Of a DNA stretch of 64,000 nucleotides, positions 27,778 through 36,800 are shown one piece after another. Origin of the DNA: Clostridia bacterium (GTDB taxonomy: Bacteria > Bacillota > Clostridia > Oscillospirales > CAG-272); contig JAGBTY010000017.1 in NCBI GenBank assembly GCA_017631085.1, positions 62,001-126,000 on the forward strand, given 5' to 3'. The position numbers and the translations under genes were made by a program. How positions within the stretch are numbered: the first letter of the stretch is position 1; each line of letters opens with the position of its first letter. The notes below the pieces were generated by a model. That model ran no database searches. It saw only the letters and a list, made by a program, of their open reading frames with translations, and was not told where the DNA came from.

Positions 27778-28449
27778 TTATTTTGATTCGGTCTTTTCTT
27801 TTACTATTGCAATTATCGCATCTGCCGTGCCCTCAAGGTCGAGGTCGGAGTTATCAAGCATTATAGCGTCCTCTGCCGGCTTTGCGGGAGCAATTTCACG
27901 CTCGCTGTCGTTTTTATCTCTTTCGTTCATTTCACGAAGAACGTCCTCAAAAGAGACGTCCTGTCCCTTTGCACGAAGCTCTTCGTAACGGCGTTTTGCT
28001 CTGCATTCGGGAGAAGCAAAAAGGAATATTTTTACCTCTGCATCGGGAAGAATTACCGTTCCGATGTCTCTGCCGTCCATAATAACGCTGTTCTTTTTAG
28101 CAATATCTCTCTGGGTGTCAAGAAGAAAGCTTCTTACTTCTCCTATGGCGGATACAGCTGATGCGTACATAGACATTTCGGGTGTACGTATCTTGTCACC
28201 AAGGTCCTCTTCGTTTAAAAACACCTTTTGAGTGCCATCAACGAATTTGACTTCTATTTTTATATTGGGAAGACAGGAAACCACAGATGGTGCGTCCTTG
28301 GGGTCAATGCCTTTTTCCTTTACGTAATAACCTATAGTACGGTAAAGCGCTCCCGTGTCAACGTAAACGATGCCGAGCTTTTTCGCTACCAGCTTTGCTA
28401 CCGAACTTTTTCCCGCACCTCCGGGTCCGTCAATTGCTATTTTTATCAT
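27778..28449 (-). CDS. cmk: Cytidylate kinase
   Basis: 223 residues. Phosphorylates CMP and dCMP to the diphosphates. The P-loop is GPGGAGKSS (8-16), followed by YVDTGALYR and the DGRDIGTVILPDA substrate segment, and the lid RAKRRYEEL. Length is typical. It lies between the flavoprotein gene (27 bp upstream) and plsC in one operon; cmk next to plsC and ispH-rpsA is a common clostridial order. Confidence 0.96.
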   Translation of the reverse strand: MIKIAIDGPGGAGKSSVAKLVAKKLGIVYVDTGALYRTIGYYVKEKGIDPKDAPSVVSCLPNIKIEVKFVDGTQKVFLNEEDLGDKIRTPEMSMYASAVSAIGEVRSFLLDTQRDIAKKNSVIMDGRDIGTVILPDAEVKIFLFASPECRAKRRYEELRAKGQDVSFEDVLREMNERDKNDSEREIAPAKPAEDAIMLDNSDLDLEGTADAIIAIVKEKTESK

Positions 28450-28476
28450 GATATTTTCCTCTTTTTCTTTTATTTT

Positions 28477-29736
28477 TTAGCTCCAAGCGGCTCTCTTGCC
28501 TGCGAGAGCTCCCGTGGAGAAGGCTATCTGAAGATTAAATCCGCCAGTGTAGGCATCAAGGTCTATTACCTCACCTGCAAAGTAAAGCCCAGAGCAGAGC
28601 TTTGACTCCATAGTACCAGGTGTTATACCGTCCACCGAAACACCGCCCTTGGTAATGATAGCTTCCTTGATAGGACGGAAGCCGTCAACCGATATACGAA
28701 TGTCTTTAAGTACTGCAGCCAAGGCGTGTCTTTCTTCTTTTGTTATGGAATTTACTTTTTTGTGCGGGGATATCCCCGAAAGACTTATGATAACGGGTAT
28801 CAGCTTTTGAGGAAGAAGGTCACCGAGTGAATTTGCAAAGTCCTTATTACCGTATTTTGAAAAATCCGAAAGAAGTCTTGCGTCAAGAGTCTTGTCGTCA
28901 AGAGCAGGCTTAAGGTCTATGTGTGCATCGTATTTGCAGTTCGACGAGCCGTATACGTCTGAAAGGTGAGCTGATGCTGAAAGTATCATAGGTCCTGTCA
29001 TTCCGAAGTGGGTAAACATCATTTCACCAAAATCCTCATATACCTTTTTTCCCGTTTCCCGTGAAGTTACCGAGAGTGAGACGTTTTTGAGCGAAAGACC
29101 TTGAAGAGAAGGGCATATTTTGCTTTTTGAAACTATGGGAACAAGGGAGGGTATAAGGGGAGTTACTTTATGTCCTACTGACTTTGCCAGAGCGTAACCG
29201 TCTCCGTCCGAGCCTGTAAGGGGATAGGAAAGACCTCCAGTAGCGATTATGACTGCTTTTCCCAGATATATCTTGCCGTTTTCAGAAATGCAACCCTTTA
29301 CCGTTCCGTTTTCTGTTATAAGCTCTGAGATACGGTCGGTTACTGTGGTAACACCTCTGTTTTTACAAGCTCTTACCATGGCGCTAACGATATCCTCTGC
29401 TTTGTCGGATACGGGAAAAACCCGTCTGCCTCGCTCGACCTTGAGAGGAACACCCTCGTTCTCGAAAAATAACTTTGTGTCCTCGGAAGAGAAATTGTCG
29501 AATGCGCTGTAAAGAAATTTTTGATTTGTGGGAACGTTTTTAAGAAATTCGCCGAGGTAGCAGTCGTTGGTCACGTTGCATCTGCCCTTTCCTGTTATCC
29601 TCAGTTTTTTTCCGCAGGTCTTATTCCTTTCGATAATGAGAACGTCAGCTCCGTTTTCAGAGGCGTGGATCGCCGCCATCATTCCTGCCGCTCCGCCGCC
29701 TATTATGATAACTCGGTTTTCATTTTCGCCAAGCAT
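28477..29736 (-). CDS. YhiN/HI0933-family FAD-dependent oxidoreductase
   Basis: 419 residues. The N-terminal FAD-binding motif is IIGGGAAGMMAAIHA (residues 11-25), followed by the family signature RITGKGRCNVTN and a C-terminal GGVSVDGITPGTMES with FAGEVIDLDAYTGGFNLQ. Members are called BaiN- or aminoacetone-oxidase-like, but the physiological substrate is unknown. It lies 6 bp after the RpiR-type regulator gene and heads the cmk-plsC-ispH cluster. The ribosome binding site CAGGAG is about 10 nt from the ATG. Confidence 0.9.
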   Translation of the reverse strand: MLGENENRVIIIGGGAAGMMAAIHASENGADVLIIERNKTCGKKLRITGKGRCNVTNDCYLGEFLKNVPTNQKFLYSAFDNFSSEDTKLFFENEGVPLKVERGRRVFPVSDKAEDIVSAMVRACKNRGVTTVTDRISELITENGTVKGCISENGKIYLGKAVIIATGGLSYPLTGSDGDGYALAKSVGHKVTPLIPSLVPIVSKSKICPSLQGLSLKNVSLSVTSRETGKKVYEDFGEMMFTHFGMTGPMILSASAHLSDVYGSSNCKYDAHIDLKPALDDKTLDARLLSDFSKYGNKDFANSLGDLLPQKLIPVIISLSGISPHKKVNSITKEERHALAAVLKDIRISVDGFRPIKEAIITKGGVSVDGITPGTMESKLCSGLYFAGEVIDLDAYTGGFNLQIAFSTGALAGKRAAWS

Positions 29737-29742
29737 TCTTTT

Positions 29743-30606
29743 TTACTCCTGATTTTTGTCGTATACGTCGTATTCGTCCCAAATTTCTTCAAGACGCTTC
29801 AGGCGATCGGTAAGCTCGTCATGCTTTCTTCTTGAAAGCTCAACGATAATAGCGTTTATTATGCTGAGGGGGGCTGCCAATGAGTCAACGAAGGATGCCA
29901 TATCGCTTTTCGCGATAAGGAGCTGGTTGGCTTTAGACGCGATCGGTGACATAGCACTGTCGGTTATGGCGATAATGTCTGCTCCCGAATGACTTGCATA
30001 GTCTACGGCATTGATAACGCTCTTGGAATATCGGGGAAAGCTTATAGCAATTACCGTGTCGTTTTCGTTCATTCCCATAAGCTGCTCAAACATTTCGCTT
30101 CCCGAGGTGGTCTGTACGAATTTTATATTATCGAACATCATTCGAAGATTGTAGTTGAGAAAACCGGCCAAGAAAGAGCAGGAGCGAACTCCCATTATAT
30201 ATACGTTTTTCGAAGCAATTATTTTATCTATCGCTTCGTTAAATGTGTCTCTGTCGATTTCGTCAAGCGTACGCTTTATCTTGTCCGAGTCGGCAAGAAG
30301 GACCTTGGTCAGTACGTCGGAGTCACCGATAAGGTTATTACTGACCTCCATTCTTTGAAAAGAGGTGAGCTTTGTGCGTACTATTTCCTGAAGGGCGTGT
30401 TGAAAATCGGGATAACCGTCAAATCCAAGCTCAATTGCGAATCTGACGACCGTCGATTCTGATACGTTAACGTGAGAACCGAGCTTTGCCGCGGTCATAT
30501 ACGCCGCCTTATCGTAATTTTCAATTATAAAATTTGAAATAAGCTTTTGTCCCTTGGAAAAGGTGGACATTTTGTCTTCTATTTCTTTGAGAAGGTTTCT
30601 GTTCAT
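29743..30606 (-). CDS. MurR/RpiR-family transcriptional regulator
   Basis: 287 residues with an N-terminal helix-turn-helix (AKLGSHVNVSESTVVRFAIELGFDGYPDF, recognition helix near residue 50) and a C-terminal SIS sugar-phosphate-binding domain (NVYIMGVRSCSFLAG; SFPRYSKSVINAVDYA). Such proteins sense sugar phosphates. It is the first gene of the operon leading to the flavoprotein, cmk, plsC and ispH-rpsA, which are not sugar genes, so its target is unclear. A consensus promoter precedes it. Confidence 0.92.
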   Translation of the reverse strand: MNRNLLKEIEDKMSTFSKGQKLISNFIIENYDKAAYMTAAKLGSHVNVSESTVVRFAIELGFDGYPDFQHALQEIVRTKLTSFQRMEVSNNLIGDSDVLTKVLLADSDKIKRTLDEIDRDTFNEAIDKIIASKNVYIMGVRSCSFLAGFLNYNLRMMFDNIKFVQTTSGSEMFEQLMGMNENDTVIAISFPRYSKSVINAVDYASHSGADIIAITDSAMSPIASKANQLLIAKSDMASFVDSLAAPLSIINAIIVELSRRKHDELTDRLKRLEEIWDEYDVYDKNQE

Positions 30607-30666
30607 TTTTCTTTTTCCTTGTCTTTATCACGTTATAGCTTTTTTAATAAAGGACATACATATTAT

Positions 30667-30695
30667 ATTATATATCGTAAAGTGAAAAAAGTCAA
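30667..30695 (-). promoter_or_regulatory. SigA promoter of the RpiR-led operon
   Basis: On the - strand, TTGACT (30690-30695), 17-nt spacer, TATAAT (30667-30672). Confidence 0.85.
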
Positions 30696-30761
30696 GTGTA
30701 AAATAAATGTTGATAAAATGGGAAGGGAACAAGAAAGGTTCAAAAAGATTTTTGAAATGTG

Positions 30762-30790
30762 TTTACTTTTTTATTTTTTTGTGATATACT
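30762..30790 (+). promoter_or_regulatory. Promoter of the candidate structured RNA
   Basis: TTTACT (30762-30767), 17-nt spacer, TATACT (30785-30790). Transcription would begin at about 30796-30798, exactly where the long inverted repeat begins. Confidence 0.65.
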
Positions 30791-30796
30791 ATATTT

Positions 30797-31029
30797 GCTA
30801 CACAAACTGAATAGATTTATGATCACGGTATTTTTTTATTTTCGCATAATGGCATAATTATACCTTTTTTTAACAATCATAACTTCGTTAAGAATTTGGC
30901 AAAAGCGCAAATTCCATGACGGAGTTATGATTAAAGGTACAAATACCCTGATCCTATCTTCGGTTTGTGTAGCAGCAATCGGAGTTTGCGTTTTTCGGTG
31001 CGTATGGCTTCGGTCGTGCGCACTTTTTT
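30797..31029 (+). ncRNA. Candidate structured non-coding RNA (6S-like architecture)
   Basis: No open reading frame explains this stretch. The predicted transcript folds into one long hairpin. A 15-bp closing stem (30797-30811 with 30959-30973, one G-U) is followed by an internal loop and a 12-bp stem with one mismatch (30821-30833 with 30941-30953). A large central bulge (about 41 nt on the 5' side, 8 nt on the 3' side) leads to a long terminal hairpin (30875-30932). A terminator with UUCG loop ends it (30998-31029). A -10/-35 pair lies immediately upstream. Length and closing stem-bubble-terminal stem order resemble 6S RNA, but identity is not proven; a MITE-like element is the main alternative. 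Confidence 0.55.
30998..31029 (+). terminator. Terminator of the candidate RNA
   Basis: GTGCGTATGGC pairs with GTCGTGCGCAC (11 bp including G-U pairs) around a TTCG tetraloop, followed by six T residues. Confidence 0.85.
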
Positions 31030-31040
31030 AGTTTAAAAGA

Positions 31041-31074
31041 AAAAGGAACCGCTCTTGCATAAACGATTCCTTTT
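31041..31074 (-). terminator. Terminator of the SLH-protein gene
   Basis: On the - strand AAGGAATCG pairs with CGGTTCCTT (one G-U), followed by TTTCTTTT, 13 bp past the stop. Confidence 0.85.
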
Positions 31075-31087
31075 GAAATTATTGAAA

Positions 31088-32425
31088 TTATCTTTCAAGC
31101 TCGGATATGAGGTTGGATAAATACACAGCTGCATCAGCTCGCGTTAGCGAGGCGTTGGGTGAGAGCTTTTCACCCGAGGCGGTGGGTATAACGCCTATAC
31201 CGCAAAGAGAGTAAACAGAAGATGCCGCCCATGCTGGAATATCGCCTGAATCTGCAAAGACGGGGGTGACGGTGGGTGTGGGTGCATCGAGGATATTTCC
31301 GAGAAGGACAGCCGCTTCCGCAACGGTGATAGGTCTGTCCGGCTCAAAGCATAGCTTTCCGTCCTTTTCTATTCCTTTTATGTAGCCGAGGTCATATGCA
31401 GTGGATATATATTCTCTCATTTCTTCGGGGATAAGGTCACAATCGGAGAAAACAGTATAGGAATTTCCTATTCCTTCGTTTATTCCTGCGGCATGGAGAG
31501 CCATTACGGTAAATTCACCTCTTGAGACGGTACGGTCGGGATAAAAGTACGTATTTCCACCTATCTCACTGCCACTCATTACACCCGCTTCGGTTACTGA
31601 AAGAGCCGCGCTGTATGCGGGGGAGTTCTTCATGTCGGTATAGGTTATAGCCGATGAAGGCTTTTTGACTGTAAGCGAGACGGTAGCCGAGGAGCTGTAA
31701 TTGCCATATTTATCACGTGCTACGTAGGTAAACGAATCCTTTCCCGAAAAATTTTCGGAAGGGGTGAAGATATAATCACCAACTGCACTGTCAGAAAGCT
31801 CGATGGTACCTGATTTTGGGTAGGAGACTATTTCTATTCTCACATCGTCTCCCTCGGGGTCATGAACAGGAAGATTGCCGTAAAGGCTTACGTTTTTATA
31901 CGTGCTGACGTTCAGCGAAAGCTCACTTGCAACAGATAAGGTGGGGCAAAGATTTGGAGAGTCGAGCATATAGAGCTTACAGGTCATAACGTATGATGCT
32001 CCTGACGGGCGGAAGGTAAATTCGGATTCACGGATATTTGAGGAAGGGAAATAAGCAAGCTTTGAAAGAGATGCGGCGCTTATCTCCTCGCCGCCCTTAA
32101 GGACTGTAGAGGTAAGTCTCAATTCGCCGTCGCTTATGGGGGGAGCTTCGGTTATTGTAATGCTATCGATGTGGGATAGATTGAGGCAACGCAGAAAATC
32201 GTCCTTCTCAAATTCGATACTTTCGCCAACAAGTCCTGCCATTGCCATGTTGTTTTTTTCGGCTAATACATTCAGTGCTACGGACACGGGGGCATCGCTG
32301 GTTTCTCCGTTTGACGAAATTCCGACGACAGCAGTAATAATAAGAAGGATAAGACCAAAGGAAAAGAGTACGCCTCCTTTTTTGCCGAGCCGAATGATGC
32401 CCTTTCTTTTATTTTCTTTTTTCAT
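31088..32425 (-). CDS. Cell-surface protein with Ig-like domain and SLH repeats
   Basis: 445 residues from the ATG at 32425 (AAGGAG 7 nt upstream; the longer reading upstream lacks a site). A membrane segment or uncleaved signal lies at about 17-37. A cadherin/Big_9-like module follows (HDPEGDDVRIEIVSYPKSG through SFTYVARDKYGNYSS, about 190-255). The C-terminal part has three SLH repeats (FYPDRTVSRGEFTVMAL; FEPDRPITVAEAAVLLG; LSPNASLTRADAAVYL), which anchor proteins to cell-wall polymers. It is transcribed alone, divergent from the SLOG gene, with a TTGTCA/TATAAA promoter-like pair upstream. Confidence 0.88.
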   Translation of the reverse strand: MKKENKRKGIIRLGKKGGVLFSFGLILLIITAVVGISSNGETSDAPVSVALNVLAEKNNMAMAGLVGESIEFEKDDFLRCLNLSHIDSITITEAPPISDGELRLTSTVLKGGEEISAASLSKLAYFPSSNIRESEFTFRPSGASYVMTCKLYMLDSPNLCPTLSVASELSLNVSTYKNVSLYGNLPVHDPEGDDVRIEIVSYPKSGTIELSDSAVGDYIFTPSENFSGKDSFTYVARDKYGNYSSSATVSLTVKKPSSAITYTDMKNSPAYSAALSVTEAGVMSGSEIGGNTYFYPDRTVSRGEFTVMALHAAGINEGIGNSYTVFSDCDLIPEEMREYISTAYDLGYIKGIEKDGKLCFEPDRPITVAEAAVLLGNILDAPTPTVTPVFADSGDIPAWAASSVYSLCGIGVIPTASGEKLSPNASLTRADAAVYLSNLISELER

Positions 32426-32522
32426 AACATATCTCCTTTCAAGGCGTTTTACGTTCAATTAATTTTATAGCACATGAAAGCTTTTTATGACAAAGAAAAA
32501 TTAAAAAAACACTTTATTTTTT

Positions 32523-32550
32523 TTGATAAATGTTATATAATTATTATAAT
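32523..32550 (+). promoter_or_regulatory. SigA promoter of the SLOG-domain gene
   Basis: TTGATA (32523-32528), 16-nt spacer, TATAAT (32545-32550). Confidence 0.75.
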
Positions 32551-32570
32551 AGTAACTGTGAGGAAAAGAT

Positions 32571-33065
32571 ATGGAAGATTTAAAAAGAAAGACCTGTTGT
32601 TTTACGGGGCATAGAAATATTGATAAAGAAAGACTCTGTGAACTTGAGGAGCTGCTTGAAGCCTCCATAGAGAAATTTATAATGGCAGGTATAACAGTCT
32701 ACAGAGCAGGGGGAGCTTTGGGGTTTGATACGAGTGCGGCACAAAAGGTATTAAAGCTTCGAAAGACTTATCCTGAAATATCCCTTGAGCTTATACTTCC
32801 ATGCAAGGACCAGACGAGAGGCTGGAGTGCAAAAGACAAACAAATATATGAAGAAATACTTTCAGAGGCGAACAGCGTGGTATTTTTACACGATAAATAC
32901 AGAAGGGGTTGTATGCACGAGCGAAACAGAGCTCTTGTTGACGGAAGCGGGGTTTGTCTTGCATACTGCACGTCAAGAACAGGTGGAACGGCGTATACGG
33001 TAGATTATGCCAAAAGTAACGATGTGTGTGTTATCAATCTTGCAAGGCTTTTGAAAAAAACATAA
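32571..33065 (+). CDS. SLOG-domain protein (DUF1273/YpsA-like)
   Basis: 164 residues of the SLOG Rossmann superfamily. The start CCFTGHRNI, the middle YRAGGALGFDTSAAQ and ELILPCKDQTRGW match DUF1273/YpsA-like proteins, which are thought to bind nucleotide ligands; YpsA itself is linked to cell division and stress in Bacillus. The C-terminal GGTAYTVDYA is also conserved. GAGGAAAAG precedes the ATG. It is a single-gene unit with promoter and terminator. The ligand is unknown. Confidence 0.85.
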   Translation: MEDLKRKTCCFTGHRNIDKERLCELEELLEASIEKFIMAGITVYRAGGALGFDTSAAQKVLKLRKTYPEISLELILPCKDQTRGWSAKDKQIYEEILSEANSVVFLHDKYRRGCMHERNRALVDGSGVCLAYCTSRTGGTAYTVDYAKSNDVCVINLARLLKKT

Positions 33066-33070
33066 AAAGA

Positions 33071-33115
33071 AACGGTAAGCCGTGAAGAAATTTTGCTTCA
33101 TGACTTACCGTTTTT
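33071..33115. terminator. Bidirectional terminator between SLOG gene and tcdA
   Basis: AACGGTAAG pairs with CTTACCGTT, with an inner TGAAG/CTTCA stem, followed by TTTTT. Genes on both sides converge here. Confidence 0.85.
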
Positions 33116-33117
33116 GC

Positions 33118-33825
33118 TTATTTTATAATATTTTTTATTGCTGCCGATGCGGCAAGAAGTCCTGCTACAGAAGGAACAAAAGATATGCTTCCGGGCGGGA
33201 TCTTTTTGCTTTCTTCTCCGTCGATCGATTTGATGATCGGAGAAATTGGCATTTCCTCGGAGTATACTACGGGCAAATGAGTAATTCCTCTTTTTTTCAG
33301 CTCACGGCGCATAACTCTTGCGAGCGGACACCCGGATGTCTTTGAAAGATCGGATATTTTAAGGGCAGACGGGTCAAGCTTATTTCCCGTTCCCATACTG
33401 CTTATCATGGGTATTCCCAGCTCTGCAGCTTTTACAGCAATAGCTATCTTGGCGCTGACGGTATCAATAGCATCGATAATAAAGCTACAGCCGTTCATAT
33501 CGAGCTCGTCTATATTTTCAGGCAACACGAACATTGAGACACATTCGACGTTAATTGACGAGTCTATATCTTTCAGACGCTCTGCTGTGACTTCGGTCTT
33601 GAGCTTACCCACGGTGCTCTCAAGCGCACAAAGCTGTCTGTTGATATTCGTGACCGATACGGTATCGTTATCAACGAGAACTATATTTCCCACGCCTGCT
33701 CTGCCAAGAGCTTCGGCGGCGTAGCTTCCGACTCCGCCCACACCGAAAAGCATGACCTTTGCTTCTTTGAGCTTTGCCATAGCCTCGTCGCCAATGAGCA
33801 TCCTTTCTCTTTCATATCTTTTCAT
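33118..33825 (-). CDS. tcdA: tRNA threonylcarbamoyladenosine dehydratase
   Basis: 235 residues of the ThiF/E1-like family. The ATP-binding glycine loop is FGVGGVGSYAAEALGR (about 27-41), followed by DNDTVSVTNINRQ and the conserved DAIDTVSAK. TcdA cyclises t6A at position 37 of ANN-decoding tRNAs using ATP. A cysteine in SGCPLARVMRREL matches the family. It begins 10 bp after the giant surface protein gene on the same strand, so it is probably the last gene of that operon. Confidence 0.92.
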   Translation of the reverse strand: MKRYERERMLIGDEAMAKLKEAKVMLFGVGGVGSYAAEALGRAGVGNIVLVDNDTVSVTNINRQLCALESTVGKLKTEVTAERLKDIDSSINVECVSMFVLPENIDELDMNGCSFIIDAIDTVSAKIAIAVKAAELGIPMISSMGTGNKLDPSALKISDLSKTSGCPLARVMRRELKKRGITHLPVVYSEEMPISPIIKSIDGEESKKIPPGSISFVPSVAGLLAASAAIKNIIK

Positions 33826-33835
33826 GCTACTGTTC

Positions 33836-36800
33836 CTATTCGTTATCTATATCCTTTTTTTCGGTGTTGCTCTTCGCGAGCTTCTTTTTCTTATGTCTTT
33901 TTACCGCAATAAATGTTATTCCGCCTGACAGCAGGAGGATTCCAATAGCCATCGGTAAAATTTGACCTATGATTATGGAGCGAAGCGCGTTGCCCTCTCC
34001 GCTTCCTCTGTTTGCATCATATACCTCTCGGTAATATGTTGCGCTATAAACCGTATCCTCGGTAACGCCTACAACGGTAGGCGACCAGCCTGTGAATGTG
34101 TAGATGTAACCGTCCTCTTCATAGCTTGAAGGTACGTCGGGGGGATCAGGTATATCACCAAGATAATATTTTTCCGTGCTTACTGTTTCTCCGTGACAAA
34201 CAAAGGACACGGTATAAGTGCGCCGCTCAAATATTATTGATACCTCTATATCAGAATACGGCATAAGGTATCCTTCCAGTGAGTCAAGCTCTACCTTGGT
34301 GTTGTCAGACATATTGGTTATGATTATCTTTGAGACAAAATACTCACTGTTAGGGTGAAAGACCAAGGGAATAGCCTCGCCCGCCGTTATTTTTTCTCCG
34401 TTAATGAAAACAGCACCGTTTTTCGAGGGCGATATATTTACCGTAAATTGTCTTTTCAGCTTATAATATACGTTTGCGTTTGCAACAAATTCAGCGAATC
34501 CTTCATTTACGATACATGAGGACTTCTTTGTTGCTCCCGAAAAATAGCTTCCGAAAACAAATGCGCCATTGCTCTGCTCATCGGAGCAGACGAGTCTCAT
34601 TTTTATCTCGTCTGGAGGGGATATGCTTTCTCCGTTATAATCTATCAGGGAGAAGGCTATTCCGTTATTACTTTCCGACAGCTTGAAAGATACGATACCG
34701 TATCTTTCAAAAGCCTTTACCGTTTCTTCGGGAAAGATTATTTCTGCTCCGTTATAGACAAATTGCAATCTCTTGTTTTCATTTTTTGCAAGTTTCAGGA
34801 GGGTGGAAAATTCAATTTCTTCTATGCCATTACACATTACCGTATAGTCGTAAAGTGAGCCCACGACCACTGCGGTATCTTCCGTTTCTCCCGATATGAC
34901 AGGAGAGATGAGTCGTTCGGAGTCAAAGAGTGCCGTATATTCGGCATCTGACGACACGGCAGAAATGCTCTTGTCCCACCCCTTGAAGCTATAGCGGAAC
35001 GAGCCTTTATATATGTGTCCGGTTATTATAGGCGGTTGGGGAGTTACACCATAGGGAAGTGTCTTTTCTGTCTTTTCGCCGAGAACGTCAAAGGTTATTT
35101 TATACATTCTGTGAGACGATGTATAAATTGCATTGTATACCGTATCCTTCGTTACTTTACGTATCTGTGGGTAAAATCCCGCCAGACTATAGGTAGCATC
35201 TGCGGTATCTTCTTTTGAAAAATTATGGGATATATCGGTAATATCGGGGATCTCACCGTAAAGATAAGTTTTCTTAAGTACTGTTTTTCCTTCGCTTTTG
35301 AAGGTGACCTCATAACTTCTCGGTGTTTTTTCATACAATGCGTAAAGATATACGTCCGAAACGCTTCTCGTGAGGCTTACACTCTGCATTTCATAGGGTG
35401 AATATGACCAGCCGAGGAATCTGTATTCGTATGCCTCGTCCTTTTCTCTTTCGGGAGCTTCTGGGGGGAGCGTTATCTCTCCGTCAAAGGTTTTATCGGA
35501 ATACACGCTTCCGTCGAAAGAGATAAAATAAATTCCTCTCTCGCCCGATTCTCTGACCGTTCTCATAGCACTTGCTTTAAGAATCAGTTCAACATCCGAG
35601 ACATATTCGTTTCTTGCCTTTATTTTTCCGTTATTGAAGGCATTTACTATTTCTTCCGCTTGGTTTACAAAGGCTTTTTTTTCCTCGGACGGAGCTTCCG
35701 GAGGAAGCACCGCTGTCGGTTTTGTTGGCTTCTGGACCTCCATCGGTACGTCCTTCGGCTCATTCACCTTCGTAGGAGGAACAGGTTCGTCGACCGGAGT
35801 AGGAGGGATGGGCATTTCAGGGGGGATTCCTTCCTTTACCTCGTCCATCCACTTAAGGTTTTCGGGGGATGCGGCGTTATGATCGGCGATTATAAGATTT
35901 GTATCAAGAAGATCGCTGAAATAATATGAATATACCGCTCCCGTATCTGAATAAAAGTCGAATTTTCCTGCGAGATTTTTTTCGTCGTCAAGGCAGTTGC
36001 TTATAATGTAGATATGGCAAAGTACGTTTTTTATTCGCCATTTTTTGTAGCTTGCCATTTCCTTGTCATTCTCGTATTCAAGCTCCACGAGTCCGCACAT
36101 ATGATTATAGAGCGTTCTCGTCATTATTAATGTCAGTTTTTCGTAAAGATAATTGAATTTAAAGGTTATCTCTTCATAATTTTTTGAGTAAAACGTAAAC
36201 GCTTCCTTTTTAGAGATCTTTCTTGCCTCTGAATATCCCCTGAGAAGCTCATTGAGCTCGTCGGATACCTTCCGCATGTCATTTATGTCAGCTTCTTTTA
36301 CACCGTAAAGACTTACAAGCTTATCTTTGTATTTTTCAAACATTGCTACAAGCTCGGCATTTTGAAGAGCATTGAAAAGAGTGCCTGTTTTTTTGCTTGA
36401 CGGGGAGATAAACAGCGCTTCCATTGCGGTCATTGCGGAATTTATTTTTTGAGAATTTACAATATATTTCTTGTGTTTTTCTATGTTTTCCAAATATTTT
36501 GCGTATTCGGTCTCATAATTGGCTTTTGCTTCAATGTATGCGTTATGGTCAGCGTTGTATTTGTCATATTTCGCACGTTCTTGCTCGTAAGCGGCAAGCT
36601 TTGAAAGATAGTCCGCATACTTTGCATATTCTTTGTCGTACTCTGCCTTTACAACAAGATATTCCTCATAAGCGGCAAGGTCTCCCTCATAGCTTTCCAG
36701 CTTGTTAAGATATTCTCTGTATGCTTTGAGCGATTCGGAATAGCTCCCAAGAGTGTCGGAATATTCCCGCGCAAGCTCTATTGCTTGATTTGCATCGTTA

